Assembly: GCF_015706575.1 (NCBI RefSeq)
Contig: NW_024037047.1
Span: forward strand, 3,104,632 to 3,168,631
DNA from: Patiria miniata
Taxonomy: Eukaryota; Echinodermata; Asteroidea; Valvatida; Asterinidae
Length of the DNA stretch: 64,000 nucleotides
Reading direction: 5' to 3'
Position numbers and translations under genes: made by a program. Below are positions 34,830 to 46,597 of the stretch, in pieces; within the stretch, counting starts at the first letter, position 1, and every line of letters begins with the position of its first letter. The notes below the pieces were generated by a model. That model was not told the DNA's origin. It ran no database searches and was given only the letters and a program-made list of their open reading frames with translations.

Positions 34830-35144
34830 AAATGTAGGCCACGCCCACAAAATGGGTGGAAAATAACAGGTGTTAAAATGCTAGAATGTCTTATTTTATG
34901 TTTAAGCTTATGTCAAACCATAGAAAAACAAGGGAAATGGATGTTAAATACACTTTGTGTGAGTTTTAATTTTTTGCACCCCCTTTTTCAAAAAAACAAG
35001 CCCCACCCCCAAAATGGGCAAGATCCAGGATGGCTCCCGATCTTAAAATGATTCCCAGCCCATTTTGACCCCACATGCCAAATTTCATGCTTTTACCACA
35101 AAGTGCACGATTTTGGCCAAAAATGGACCTAAGCAGCTCCACTA
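34830..35144 (-). repeat. Right terminal inverted repeat of the Academ-like element
   Basis: Inverted partner of 26386-26700, including long near-identical stretches; flanked on the right by TTA (35145-35147). Confidence 0.85.
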
Positions 35145-35357
35145 TTAGCAGCTGTTGGAACTGGGCACCTAGCACTGGTAGGGTCTGGGTCTGAATACCC
35201 ATACTTTGGGTGTTGTGCCCCACTAGTTTTGTCATTGTGTCCGGTTTGGCTGTTTACTTGGGTATCCAGCACAAAACTTTGTGGCTGAATAAAAACAGCT
35301 GGCAGAAATTCATTCAACAATTCTTAACTGGTTTAATTCATCGACGCCGAGTATAAT

Positions 35358-35713
35358 CAAGGGTGTAATTCCCCGTCTAATTTTAAACCTGTTTTTCAAT
35401 TGCCCCACGTATGCAAAAAAAAATTGGAAATTCCCTTTCACAGTCAATTGTTAAACATTAAACCCAGGCATAGACTGTTCATATAACGCGGAAGTGTAAA
35501 TACTCTTGGACCTTGTATCTAGTGCGTATCAGTTGTGCTCATGTTGTATGCATTATCACTTATACTATTACTTCCCGTGGCCATTTCTGTCTGGATTCTG
35601 AATGATATCCTAAGGTTCACCATTTACCACCAGGTCCATGTTCATTTCTTGAAGGTGTGAGGTCAAACACAAACAGTTCTATGAGGTACTCTTGTGCTTT
35701 TTATGAACATTTG
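35358..35713 (+). promoter_or_regulatory. Copy B promoter / 5' exon module, repeat 1
   Basis: Homologous to the copy A and C modules. Contains a TTCATATAACGC block about 30 bp before CTTGGACCTTGTATC, possibly TATA box and start region, and ends at donor ATTTG|GTGAGT. Confidence 0.55.
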
Positions 35714-35765
35714 GTGAGTAGCTAACATTTTTTGCTTTGTGGTGGGTATGCAACAATAAAAAAAA

Positions 35766-36067
35766 AGGAAATTCCCTTCCACAGTCTATTGTTAAACATT
35801 AAACCCAGTCATGGGCATAAACTATAGACTGCAAATATATCGCAGTAGTGTAAATACTCTTGGACCTTGTATCTAGGGCGTATCAGTTGTGCTGATTCTG
35901 TATGCATAAACACTTACGTTATTGCTTCCCGTGGCCATTTCTGTCTGGATTCTGAATGCTATCCTAAGGTTCACCATTTACCACCAGGTCCATGCTCATT
36001 TCTTGAAGGTGCGAGGTCAAACACAAACAGTTCTATGAGATACTCTTGTGCTTTTTATGAACTTTTC
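35766..36067 (+). promoter_or_regulatory. Copy B promoter / 5' exon module, repeat 2
   Basis: Near copy of repeat 1. The end donor has changed from GTGAGT to GTTAGT, so splicing from this unit may be weaker. Confidence 0.55.
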
Positions 36068-36120
36068 GTTAGTAGCTAACATTTTTTGCTTTGTGGTGGG
36101 TATGCAACATTAAAAAAAAA

Positions 36121-36254
36121 GGAAATTCCCTTCCACAGTCCATTGTTAAACATTAAACCCAGTCATGGGCATAAACTATGCTCATTTCTTGAAGGTGTTA
36201 GGGTCAAACACAAACAGTTCTATGAGATACTCTTGTGCTTTTTATGAACATTTG
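36121..36254 (+). promoter_or_regulatory. Copy B promoter / 5' exon module, repeat 3 (internally deleted)
   Basis: Keeps the start block (GGAAATTCCCTTCCACAGTC) and the final block with an intact donor (TTTG|GTGAGT), but has lost the middle, including the TATA-like segment. It could serve as a splice donor but probably not as a full promoter. Confidence 0.5.
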
Positions 36255-36818
36255 GTGAGTAGCTAACATTGTTTGCTTTGTGGTGGGGGTGTTTTGCTCT
36301 TTTCGCTTTTTTTGCATGAGCGATTATTTTATGTATTTTGTTGTTGGCCATAAGCTTTCGCAATTGCCTCTATTGTGTTGCCTTGCTCAATATAACTAGG
36401 CAAAGCTATAGCTATAATAATCAGTGTCAAATATAAGGGGGAGGGGGCATGGGGCACGGTCTTCCCAGCGGATGTCCGTGCCCCGCCCGCCCCTATTTAA
36501 AATCTTTAATTGTACACGAACAATGTATACGTTACCTTCAGTGGCACCTCCCCATTAAAAAAAAATGGTGCACCTCAGGCGCCCCTCATAAAAGCTTAAT
36601 AGTTACGCCGCTGATGAGAATCCTGATGGGAATATTAAGGGTAACCTCTACCTTCGTTCGAGGGAATATAGCGAGTTCGAATGCATGTAACGAATTCTTC
36701 GTAAAAAAAAATGAAGTGTGCACGTGTGTGAAGTATGAATACATCAACCCAGTGAAATCAACAAAGAGAAACAACTCCATATTTACTCCCGGTTGTACTT
36801 GGTATTCTTTTCTTTCAG

Positions 36819-39800
36819 TGGATCTGCTTGCGAACAAGCATATGGACTCCTTGGACATGTTTGTAACGCTCCTCATCCTGATATTTGGGCTGTGCGCGGT
36901 TGAGAGTAAAACATGCCCAGCCAGTTCTGGTAAAGAAATATTCCCTATTTGTTTAAGTCTCGATTATACATCCAAATAAAACAAAAGTAGGCAAGCCTAG
37001 TAAAGCTGGTCCCAGAGTGCAAACCATGTACAATTCACATAGAATAGCTTAAACCTTCGTAGAATTAGCGTAGTGATCATCATTAATTATTAGCCAATTT
37101 TTCCCCAATGGGCCTTCTGTTTGCGGGGATTTCAAATTCAAAAGATACTACATAAAAGCAATATCCCCAACTTGTATTCCCATCCACTGCCACAAACACA
37201 CAACACAGAAGCGTACCTGGCGGGGGTCGGGGGGGGGGTGCAGTGTGGCAGATTGCAACAGGATGGATATTTGAATTCCCTAAATTATTATCAAGTGCAT
37301 TTAAAAAAAATAATATGCTGGACAATGTTACTTATTTGTGCCGCCCTGAAAGCGCCACGTATTTTCTCATATGCTAGTGCTCATGATCATGCGGTTGGAA
37401 TAGCGCCCCCATAGTAATATGGTGTTAAGCCCTCCTTCACTCGAACCTTTTACTATTTTAAGGAGGCCAGGTCCGCCCCCAATAAAAATGATCTCGTTAC
37501 GCCACTGCGGGGTTAGTACGTGTCATCCAAAGTCCTTCCACCGTGGACCTTACTCAGTAGCTGATACTTTTTGGGAAGAATCACAGGACATACATTTACA
37601 TACTGCCACGTACACAGTTTACGGGTGACATGGCTGTCGATTCATTTGCGACTTTTGTCTTTCCGGATCTCTTAAATTGCGACCACTGTCATTTCACAGA
37701 AACAAATGTCCAAGATGTTTTCTTTGATGCCAACAATCGAGGAAACTTCCAACTCGGGTTGTGGCACCGCATTCCCTGTCGATCCTATCGTTCCGGGGAG
37801 AACCTGCTTGCCATATACTGGTTCCGGGGACAAAGCTTGTCCGACCCTAACAAAGTAGTCGTTAATAGCTACGCCAACAACCAATACTTTCCAATCAGCG
37901 ATCGATACACATTTTCGTCAGAGTTTAGTCTCGTCGTCAAGGATGTCATAGAGAGCGATGCAGGGAGATACATTTGTCAGGTTGTGCCGCGTTCTACGAG
38001 TGCGAGGGATGACAAGACGGATATGCAGGTTATCGGTAAGAAATAAATGAACGCCTAGTCTGTTTGTAAATACATCACGAAATACACAGACAGTTTTCAT
38101 TAATAGTAAGTGTTTGGCTGCATACACCATGTGATAAAAAAATATATATGTTTTGCTTTGGGGAGAACTTAGTATAGTTCCCTGATTTTGACAATTGCCC
38201 GACGCCTTTACGTCTAAATCGTATATCAGGTAAACACCACCGGGCTAAACATAAACACGATGACAATTTTTTTTTCAAAGCTCGGTATCACTTATTAAAT
38301 GCATATTCAGCTGTTGAAAACATTTTGTGGGTCACATTTGGTCATGATACTGTCCTTTACTGAAAAACGAACAAACAAAGGCGCATCAAAACAGAAATTA
38401 GGCCTAGCAAACTCTTAAGCGTCTTCTGACTCTTTATGCTGAAACATAATGTGCAACTGAAGCTACTGCCTTGAAAAAAAAATAAAGTTAAAGTTTTGCT
38501 CAAGAATGTGGACATTTGCATTAGCATAAAACACCCAAACATCTTTAAAATGGTAATGTGAAGTTTACAACGACACTTAAATGGAAGACACAGATTTAAA
38601 CAATATCTCAGTCTGTGCATTGGCTTTATTAATTTATCATCGGGTCAGCTGTCTGCACCATATAGCCCTCTGCACTCACAAGCTACGTTCAGATCAATCC
38701 AATCTGTATTTCCATTCAGACATTAGCCCCCCCCCAAAAAAATAAAATAAATAAATACATAAAAAACATAGATAAATACATAAAATGGGGTTAGGAAGAA
38801 GAAGAAAGAATGAAAAGCATGTACGTGATGACAGGAGATGAGGCAAAAACATAAAACAGACAGTCGTTATAAGCCTACGCAATGGGTCAATGTTGTGGTT
38901 ATGTTGAATTGTCATGCGCTCAATGAAGATTCTCTTTTTCTCTCGCCCGTTGGCTGATTACATGTACGATTAGGGCCACTTGATTACTACTGTGCTTTCA
39001 TAGAATACGATTTATTAATACCCATTCTCCCTTGTACATAACAGTCAACTGTCAGATGGTTTCAATTCTTTGACGTGATTACAGGTGTCACCTTTCCAGC
39101 CTGCACCACTGACGCATCATCTAATACTACTTTCCAGCGGGGACTCAGACAGACGCTACCGTGTGAGTGCGCATCACAGGTGCCAGATGCGCACATATCC
39201 GTAGTGTATTGGTCAACAGGAAAGGGCGTCACTATAGAGACACAGATCATTGGTGCACGTTTCTCTGATGGGACCTTGGTTCAGTTCCAAGATGGCGCAG
39301 ATTACAGTATTAATAGCGATTCTTCCCTCACAATCAACTTTTTGAGTGGAGTTAGTAATGCATCGCGTTTTTGGTGTCACGTCTTCATGGCAGATGTTCC
39401 AGAGCGCAACTGCTTCTACGATGTTCATATTGAAGGTATGTTAATGTCATAGTTCACATATAAAACCCCTATGTATCAAATCTACTCCATTGGATTGCAA
39501 CAAAGACATTTCCCTCCTAACTTAGCGACTCACTCACCAATAGACTGACTGACTGACTGACTCCCCGACTGAGTGACCAAGAGAGAGAGTAACTGAGTGA
39601 ACTTAATGGCTGGATTACTTTTATGGCCAGCCTTATTTGTTGACATGATGTAGGAAAAGTCTTGTTATGAACAGCCAGTTGAATGGAACTGTGTGTGCTC
39701 TGAGACGAGTTTTACTATGATTGCCTTGTCCTGTTTATTTATTTTTTTGTCCAGAGGAGAATCCAGCTGACTACCGTCTTCAAGCCTCGGCCACATCTTT

Positions 39801-42800
39801 CTACATTGAGGAGGGAAGAAATCAAACCATTCCCTGCATTGCATGGACACCTGGTGATCACCTATGCATGGTACAGTGGTTTAAAGTCGACACCTTGTTG
39901 GATCGACATCTCATCCTCAATTACTCCCTGTCGACTGATGACATTGACGCCTATCCTGGATTCGGCGTTAGTGATGGTTTTGGCCTGTCCATCATATCCG
40001 TAAATGACGCACATACAGGAAGGTATATGTGTATCCCGGAGAGCAATTCCACAGACGAGGGTGCTGTCGACGTCCATGTATTCGGTACGTAATGCATTAT
40101 TGTGATTTCAAATAATAATTTTATCTTTGTTGTAAAATCAATTAATTTTTTTAATAATGCTGTATTTTTATCATTTCAAATCCATGTGCTTTTAGGAATA
40201 TCTTATGTATATAAACATTTCTTTTTGTAAATTTGTACAGTTTACCAATAGTGACATACAGTTATGTAAGGAAATTGTTCATCAAATCAGATGAGAGCAT
40301 ATGGGGTATTCCCTCTGCAATAGTACGCTAATGACTTAGAAGTAGTTTGTCTGCAAAACGCAGAGTTGTAAATTAACGTTTAATGCTCTAATTACGGTTT
40401 GTTCTAATATATCATAAAACAGGCGACACCTTTCCTCTGGACAACGGGACTGTCACCAGCAATTTTGCTGTTACCTATGACCCTTCAAAGAAACAAGAAC
40501 TAAATTGTACCGTTGGTACAAACACAATCGGGATGAATAAATCAACAGTGTTCTGGTCGTATGGCCTGCCAAAAGCGAAAACGCCCACTATAATTGGTTG
40601 GCTAAATCTACCAAGTGGAACACTGGAAATGTCGCATCTAGGAGCCAGCAGCTGCTTCGGCATAACATCTGCAGGAAATCTTCTCCTGAACAAGTGTCTC
40701 CAAGATTCTGACGTCAGGTACTGGTGTCTGGTCTTTCCCCACGGTGATGTGTTGCAGAGATCTTACGTGGATGTTATCATCAAAAGTAAGTGCACATAAA
40801 TTGAAAATACAAATCCCTCAAATGTCTTGTAAAATTGAATGGAAACATATCATGGATGACGGACTCTGTCCGCCAATCGACGCACAAGGTCTATAAAAGA
40901 GCCACTTTCAAAGGGCGCTCTCCACTTTTTAGGGCAACTAATTGTGTACTCTTGCATTTCACATAGAAACACTGACCAGCCCTAAGGTATTTCGATCTGC
41001 GGCAATTGCCCATTAATATCAAACTATTTTGATTTTGATTTTAAGACAACAATTTTGCATTTTACATCGACAGGTCCCGACCAGTATACACCTGCTACAC
41101 TGGTCATCTGTGTCTGCTTATCTGCGATGGTCATTGTGGCTGTTGGTGTGTGCTTGGTGCTGAAATGTCGCAGACGATGCTCGACTGGTGATCGAGAGCA
41201 AGGAAGCTACAAAAAGGTTGATAACACAGGTATGTGACTTTCAGCCGGCCATCTTTGTTTTACACAAGTGTAAGTTGTCAAACAAAAATATTTCATATCA
41301 TCATTCGCTATTTTTACCATGTTTTCACACATGAGTGGGAGCAGCGAACTAGCAGTCGATCAGTTGTTTCGAGCACGCGACATGCATGCGAGTTGACGTT
41401 CAATAAATTGTCATAATTGTTGCTTTTACTACTGTTTGTTTGCGTAATCTGACAACAAATCCGAAAAATCAAAGACAGAGGTATAACAAAACAATTAAAC
41501 ATCTGAGCGCATAATACCCTTAGTTTCGCCTCGGGTGCTTTCCCCCTCTCGCGTGTTCAAAACGTCATATCCAACAATACAGCAGTCAACAACAGTCAAT
41601 TTTATCATGTTTAATGTTAAATTAACATTAAAAAATGCAATCGGGAAAAAAACCCCATGTTTTCAACATATCCTTGCGTTGTTAAAGTGCCCACTGTTTA
41701 TCTATCATTGTAAATAGATCCAGAATTGCACTTCCAAAGACTGGTAGAAGAAGTCAAACAGTTTATCAAGACAACCACGTGCAGGCTTCCCACTATGTCA
41801 TGGCCTTCAGGGGACGATGCCAGCTTCGCTCCGATGGATGCTGTATTTACACCGCCGGAATTATTTGGTATCTCGTACATCAAAGGTAGCTCTGTAAAAT
41901 ACAGGTTGGAGTCAATAAACGAACTATTGTCTGATAACATATCTGACTTGTCAGGTCGTGCTCTTTTGCAGGGGAGAGATGGAAGTGGTAAGACCACCAT
42001 CCTCTATAAAATGGCTAACGACTGGGTAGAAAAGAAACACGGTGATGTTTTGCAGCAAGCAAAGTTGGTCTTTGTTTTATCGTGTAGGACCATTCTCAAA
42101 ACTAAAAGCATTGGAGAGGCAGTTTGGAATCAAATGCTTCAAAAGCAGAAAAAATTGTCACCAATGTTAATAAACAATTACTGTGTGGATCACCCGGGCG
42201 AAGTGGTAGTTCTTGTCGACGACTGCAATGACAAAGCTGACGTCGAAGGTGTAATTGAAGTCCTTAATAAACAGGGTCTTCTTGGATGTAAAATGGTTAT
42301 GGCAACAAGGTATGGGCAGTGGGCAAAGGATATCTGTATAGAACGAAACTTACGGCATGTTATTAACAACGGGCTTAAGGCAAGTGATATAAATCAGCAC
42401 GTAACCAATGTGTTGAGTATCACAGAAGCAAGTAGCTGTAGTGACTCGGATACTCTCTCTGAGTATTTGCGTGCAGATATTCTGCCGCCAAGGCTTTCCT
42501 GTCTTCCAGGCATTCTCCGCACTTTGTGTAAGTTGTCAGAGTGGACAATGGGAACAGCCTTCAAAGATTCACCAACCATGACCGATTTGATTACCACGTT
42601 AGTGCGATGCTTGTTTGACAAGAGTCAACCAACTGCTGAACAGGATACACACATTGGGGAAGAAAGATACCCAAAAGACAGGCTTACAAATGAACAACTT
42701 GCTGTTGTGGTTGGACTTGGTAAGGTTGCCTTCTTCAAGATCGTTGACGGCTCTGGAAATTCTGTTGCTTTTACCAAGTCTGATTTTGTTGATGAATCCG

Positions 42801-44356
42801 GAAATGGGCAGAGTATCCTCGACATTGGTGCGAAGGTGGGCCTCATCTGTTGTGATGAGGAGGTAGACTTAGAGTCTGAAACAAGTGATGATCCCTCGTC
42901 ACGGAAAGGTAGCAAATGTCTGAGTTGCACCCGTGGGGATGCTAGCAAACCAGAAACTGGGACCGAGGATGCGGAGTTGCTTCCGCTGCGACATAAAGCT
43001 GGTGAAGTCAAGTTTGCACTGGAGGTTCTCCAAGAGTATTGCGCTGGTATGTACATGTCACACACAAGAGAAAACATCTCCACATGGATGGATGCAATCA
43101 AACAAGTTGATGTTCTAAAGAATGTTGACAAACTGGCCAACGTGTTTGCTTTTGGAGGAGGGGGAAGTTCAACTGCTTGTTCTGCACTCGTGAAACATCT
43201 AGTTAACGTTATCACGGAGTCTCGGCCAAGAGTACAGAATATTTCAGACGTTATACAGTTGCAGAAATTGAGGGAGTTGTGCCTTCAACTGAACTTCGAA
43301 GGCAAATGCGATGGTTGTATGAACAAGAAGCTGCGTTCACTGCTAGTCTCCTGGGGGTTACTGCTGGTTAATATTTCCGACCACAAGTTGCGACTTCTTA
43401 CCTATCTTCTGAAGCACGATGAGCCAAAGAGTACAGAATTAAGCTTGAATCTAGAGTCAATTGAACTGTTTCGGTTTGAGAAACATGCTTTTGATGAGAT
43501 TGAGGAGTACATGAATACTTTCGCTTTGAGGGCAAACAAGAACATACAATTTGAGGTCCTGGGTGACCTAACTTCGAAAGAACTGCAGATGCGTGATAGG
43601 ATAGAATCAAGAGACAAGGATGAGCCACTCTTCCTCAGCAAAGAGTTGAAAGGCACTCACAATATCTACACTTTGGAGTCTGTTGCTCTGCACAATCTTA
43701 GGCAGTCGGGAGACCGTCGTTTGTCCAGCTCTCCTAATGATTTCGTTGAAAGTCTTTCGAGTGTGGTGAATGCAAAAGAAATCGTTCTCATCGGGTCGAT
43801 TTTGAGATCGGACGACATTTGCAACTTTGTCAACAGTCTTGGAACCTTTTCTTATCTGAAGAAAATAGATTTCCGATTAAATGGGAACATTGATGACAAA
43901 GCCTTCGAAGCCATAGTGATGTCACTGAAAACATGCATATGTCTGACTGATCTCAGGTTGTCTGTTTCCAAGGTATCTAGCGCTGGGTTCTATCGGGTGA
44001 AGGTTGCCATCACAAAAAACCCTGGCTGGTCAAAGTTGAAAACTCTGTATCTGCTCCATGTCACCCAGCCAAAACCATTTGCATCGTTCCTTACAGTCAC
44101 TGTTAAGCACCTCAAGAAACTGGCATACCTTCACGTATCAGGATGTGAAGGTCATGACAACAGTGTACCGGAGGAAACTCTCAAGGATTTTGAGAAAAGC
44201 ATGAACGAATCAAAGCTTGCCGAAAACGTTGAGTTTGTTTTCGAACGGATGGAGTCCTTGAAGACAAGGGTTCCATTAAAGATTCCAACGGAAAAGGGGC
44301 CAATCAAAGCACACGATCCTCCTTATGGAAAATTTGTAACCGAAGCTCCACTCTAA
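36819..44356 (+). CDS. Copy B: intact Ig x4 - TM - NACHT - LRR membrane receptor
   Basis: Gene-level entry; coding from ATG 36842 to stop 44356 through seven exons (36842-36929, 37700-38035, 39085-39435, 39755-40084, 40423-40785, 41074-41229, 41718-44356), total 4263 nt or 1420 residues. All junctions fit GT/AG and are phase 1. Predicted topology: cleaved signal, four V-type Ig domains outside, one membrane helix, then a cytosolic NACHT NTPase with intact Walker A and an LRR-like C-terminus. By analogy with NLRs the NACHT should oligomerise on activation, with the Ig domains as sensor; this is inference. Three tandem promoter modules lie upstream. I know of no named family with this exact order and give no symbol. 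Confidence 0.85.
36842..36929 (+). CDS. Copy B exon: signal peptide
   Basis: Exon from 36819 after TTTCAG. ATG 36842 starts MDSLDMFVTLLILIFGLCAV, a typical signal core, followed by ESKTCPASS. Ends in phase 1 at TCTG|GTAAAG. Confidence 0.85.
37700..38035 (+). CDS. Copy B exon: Ig V-type domain 1
   Basis: 336 nt after TTTCACAG. RIPCRSY, IYWFRG and DAGRYICQV mark the V-type fold. It differs from copy A at about 11 of 112 residues by my count. An in-frame ATG upstream (37630) is not preceded by signal-like sequence and was not used. Confidence 0.85.
38036..39084 (+). other. Copy B intron between Ig1 and Ig2
   Basis: 1049 bp. Its sequence is homologous to the 3' part of the copy A intron, showing that the copies were duplicated with their introns. 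Confidence 0.7.
39085..39435 (+). CDS. Copy B exon: Ig V-type domain 2
   Basis: 351 nt, phase 1-1, same as copy A; TLPCEC, VVYWS and RFWCHVF conserved. Confidence 0.85.
39755..40084 (+). CDS. Copy B exon: Ig V-type domain 3
   Basis: 330 nt, phase 1-1; TIPCIAW, VQWF and HTGRYMC. N-glycosylation sequons as in copy A. Confidence 0.85.
40423..40785 (+). CDS. Copy B exon: Ig V-type domain 4
   Basis: 363 nt, phase 1-1; ELNCTV, VFWSYG and DVRYWCLVF. The extra Cys pair (SCFG, NKCLQ) is conserved with copy A. Confidence 0.85.
41074..41229 (+). CDS. Copy B exon: transmembrane helix and tail
   Basis: 156 nt. Same helix as copy A but two residues shorter, then KCRRRC. The tail has a single 11-residue unit (GDREQGSYKKV) where copy A has two. 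Confidence 0.85.
41718..44356 (+). CDS. Copy B exon: NACHT NTPase and LRR-like C-terminus
   Basis: 2639 nt, phase 1 at its start, about 878 residues in one exon. Walker A GRDGSGKTT at about 41972-41998 and Walker B-like VVVLVDDCND at about 42203-42232. The middle carries the VKFALEVLQEYCAGMYMS block typical of the region after the P-loop domains. C-terminal leucine-rich segments include LKKIDFRLNG, LTDLRLSV, LKTLYLLHV and LAYLHVSG. No effector domain is seen on either side of the NACHT. Confidence 0.85.
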
Positions 44357-45169
44357 ACACTGTGTTTAGCAATTAAACACAATTTTGCTATCACATTGTA
44401 AACATGTTTAGAAGCTCAATATTGTGGTCAATTCCTAAACATCAATGCTCAATTGCAAAAAACTATCACTCCTCCCTGTCAACATGTTTTCAACCTGAAT
44501 GATAGCAAGGAAGTGTTTATAAAAGTGTTTAGGCTAATTGTTAAACACAGTTTTTTTTGCAATGTAAGTTCGTTTCTTGATAAACAACATTCAACTTAAG
44601 CATTCTTAAATGAATCAGTAAGATTTTAATCTTTGCATTGTAGAGATACTAATGCATGAAAGGTTTGCGGAAACACCAATGTGGAAATGATTTCTTAAAC
44701 TAAGAGAATGGTTCTAAATAAACCCAGACGTATACATTCGACGTTTCGGTCAGTATGCTCTGACCGTCTTTAAGAGAGTGCGTCTCCGTCTCCTGAACAC
44801 GGTCAAAGCATACTGACTGGAACGTCAATTTTATACCTTTGGTTCTTTTCAGAACCATTCTCTTATTATGAGAAAATATTCCCACATGTTGTTTCCGCAA
44901 ACCTTTCATTCATTAAAAGAATCAGTTCGGTTTCAATACTAGCGGACTTGTTCTCAGTGACATGCCACATAGTTGTTTCAACCCGTAAGGTTCCCTTATG
45001 ACAGAGTGTTGGATGTAAACCGTGATGTATCCTTGTTTTTTTTTTTTTTTTTTTTTTGCTTGCATTGGGATACTCATAGTGCATTTTGTTGATGGGATAC
45101 AGTCCATTGAAATACCGGGCATGCGACCAAGGGATTGTACTACTTGCATAATATAAATCACTTGCTTTA
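44357..45169. other. Intergenic after copy B, with a nested hairpin element
   Basis: No gene. An A/T homopolymer (T run at about 45036-45058) and the hairpin element described separately. An AAATAAA at about 44717 could be a poly(A) signal for copy B, but that is weak. Confidence 0.4.
44654..44911. repeat. Nested inverted repeat with hairpins
   Basis: Outer arms: ATGAAAGGTTTGCGGAAACA at about 44655 and its inverted form near 44888-44907. Inner arms: TAAGAGAATGGTTCT (44701-44715) and AGAACCATTCTCTTA (44851-44865). A compact hairpin GGTTCT-TTTC-AGAACC lies at 44840-44855. Confidence 0.7.
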
Positions 45170-46597
45170 ATATTTCAATGAAGTTTGCAGAGTGGTATTG
45201 TTCCCGGTGAATGGAAATTGGCCAAGGTTACTCCTATCCACAAAGGTGGTGTACTTCATGACCCTTTTCAATACCGACCTATTTCAGTTATGTCAACTGT
45301 TTTGACAATTTTTGAGCGTATTGTTCATAATCAGTTTCCTCATATTCGTACAGTGAATGGCTGCCTAGCACAGTAATAATCGGTCTTCAAACCTCTTCAT
45401 TCCACACAACACCCCTCTCAGACGTTTTACTCAAGCAGGTAGACAGTGGTACATTTATAGGAGCAGTGTTTTTAGATCTTCGTAAAGATTTTGACATTGT
45501 CAATCACACAATTTTGCTTAACAAATTACACAATATAGGCGTAAGAGGTCTGGAGTTCGACTGGTTCCAGTCTTACCTTCATGGAAGGACACAGGTAACT
45601 AACACTGGAAAAGTCTTATCGAACAAATCCGATGCTATCAATTTTTGAGTACCACAAGGAACTATCTTGGGCCCATTATTGTTTTCTATATTTATTAATG
45701 ATATCACGTCAGTGACTGAGCATACTAGAATTGTTCATTATGCTGCTGACACTTCATTTTTTTTTAATCAAGTAAAGATATTCATCAGATTAACTGGTAT
45801 CTAAACCGTGATCTGCAGAAAATATCAATTTGGCTCATCGACAATGGATTAAAATTGAAAATTACTAAGTGCAAAAGCATGATGAAAATAACATTTGCCT
45901 GAAACAAGTAACCACAAGATAAATATCTTGGTGTTCACATCGATTGTAAAATGAAATAGATAGAACATATTGACTATATTGCATCTTCTGTCTCTAAAAC
46001 AATAGGTATTTGGAATAGACTCAAAAATGTCTTACCTACACAAAGCCTTTTTCTTATTGTGAAAAGCTTTATATTTCCTCAGTTTGATTATCGTGATCTT
46101 ATATAGAGCTGTGAATTCAAGATATCGTTACAACCACTGCTCGATGATCTTTTGAACGAGAGCAGGAAGGACTATTCTTAAGGTCTCATCTAGAACATCA
46201 GCATCAGCTTTTAACTTCAGGGGTGCCAAGGCTTGGAATAAATTACTGCAACATTACAAATCTCCACATCCAACAAGTCTTAATCGCTTCGTCAAACTAC
46301 TCAAACAGCTCAGTAAAAAAAAAAGCCAAAAATAAAACGCACAAAAAACAACATGGGGGGTGTCATCTTGCAGTGATTTTTATATTGTATTGTAAATGTC
46401 TGTTGATCTGCGGAATTAAGTTTTATTTAAGTTTAATTAAATGAATTTTTAACATTCTTACATTGTTCTTTTAATATTTTAATCGTATTTTAATGGTGGT
46501 TTTGTGTGATTTGGGATCCATAGGAGATCAGTGAGTGTTTTTTTCACTAAATGGATCACCCAGGATAAATAAGAAATAAATAAAGTAAATAAATACA
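45170..46597 (+). pseudogene. Non-LTR retrotransposon (LINE) reverse transcriptase, 5'-truncated and decayed
   Basis: Fragments in different frames encode reverse transcriptase motifs in order: [81 protein letters not shown] and the catalytic-site region with the first Asp of the usual YADD altered (YAAD). In-frame stops and shifts are present throughout. The 3' end runs into a short A-rich AAATAA-type repeat (about 46566-46597), as in LINEs. The pattern fits the CR1/Jockey side of the LINE tree; the clade is uncertain. Confidence 0.75.

Larger units (their letters stand above)
26386..35144 (-). mobile_element. Academ-like DNA transposon, full length with decayed gene
   Basis: Both ends read TAGTGGAGCTGCT inward. 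Each is flanked by TTA, giving a 3-bp target duplication. Terminal inverted repeats are about 315 bp (26386-26700 and 34830-35144) and nearly identical except near the tips. Between them lies one minus-strand gene for a protein with a FEN1/XPG-like nuclease core and a C-terminal Cys-rich domain. Academ elements are known for XPG-type nuclease proteins and 3-4-bp target duplications, so that assignment is favoured, but I could not compare with reference elements. Confidence 0.65.

Noticed and set aside
37208..37508. Another hAT-like element near the copy B Ig1 exon (ends like GCGTACCTGG and TTACGCCACTG)
   Set aside because: Only one end is convincing and no target duplication is visible.
37630..38046. 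Ig1 of copy B as its own gene starting at ATG 37630
   Set aside because: The extra N-terminal residues lack a signal peptide, are not conserved in A or C, and the acceptor at 37698-37699 joins in frame with the signal exon.
39540..39600. Short GACTGACT-type repeats in the copy B Ig2-Ig3 intron
   Set aside because: Simple microsatellite without further structure.
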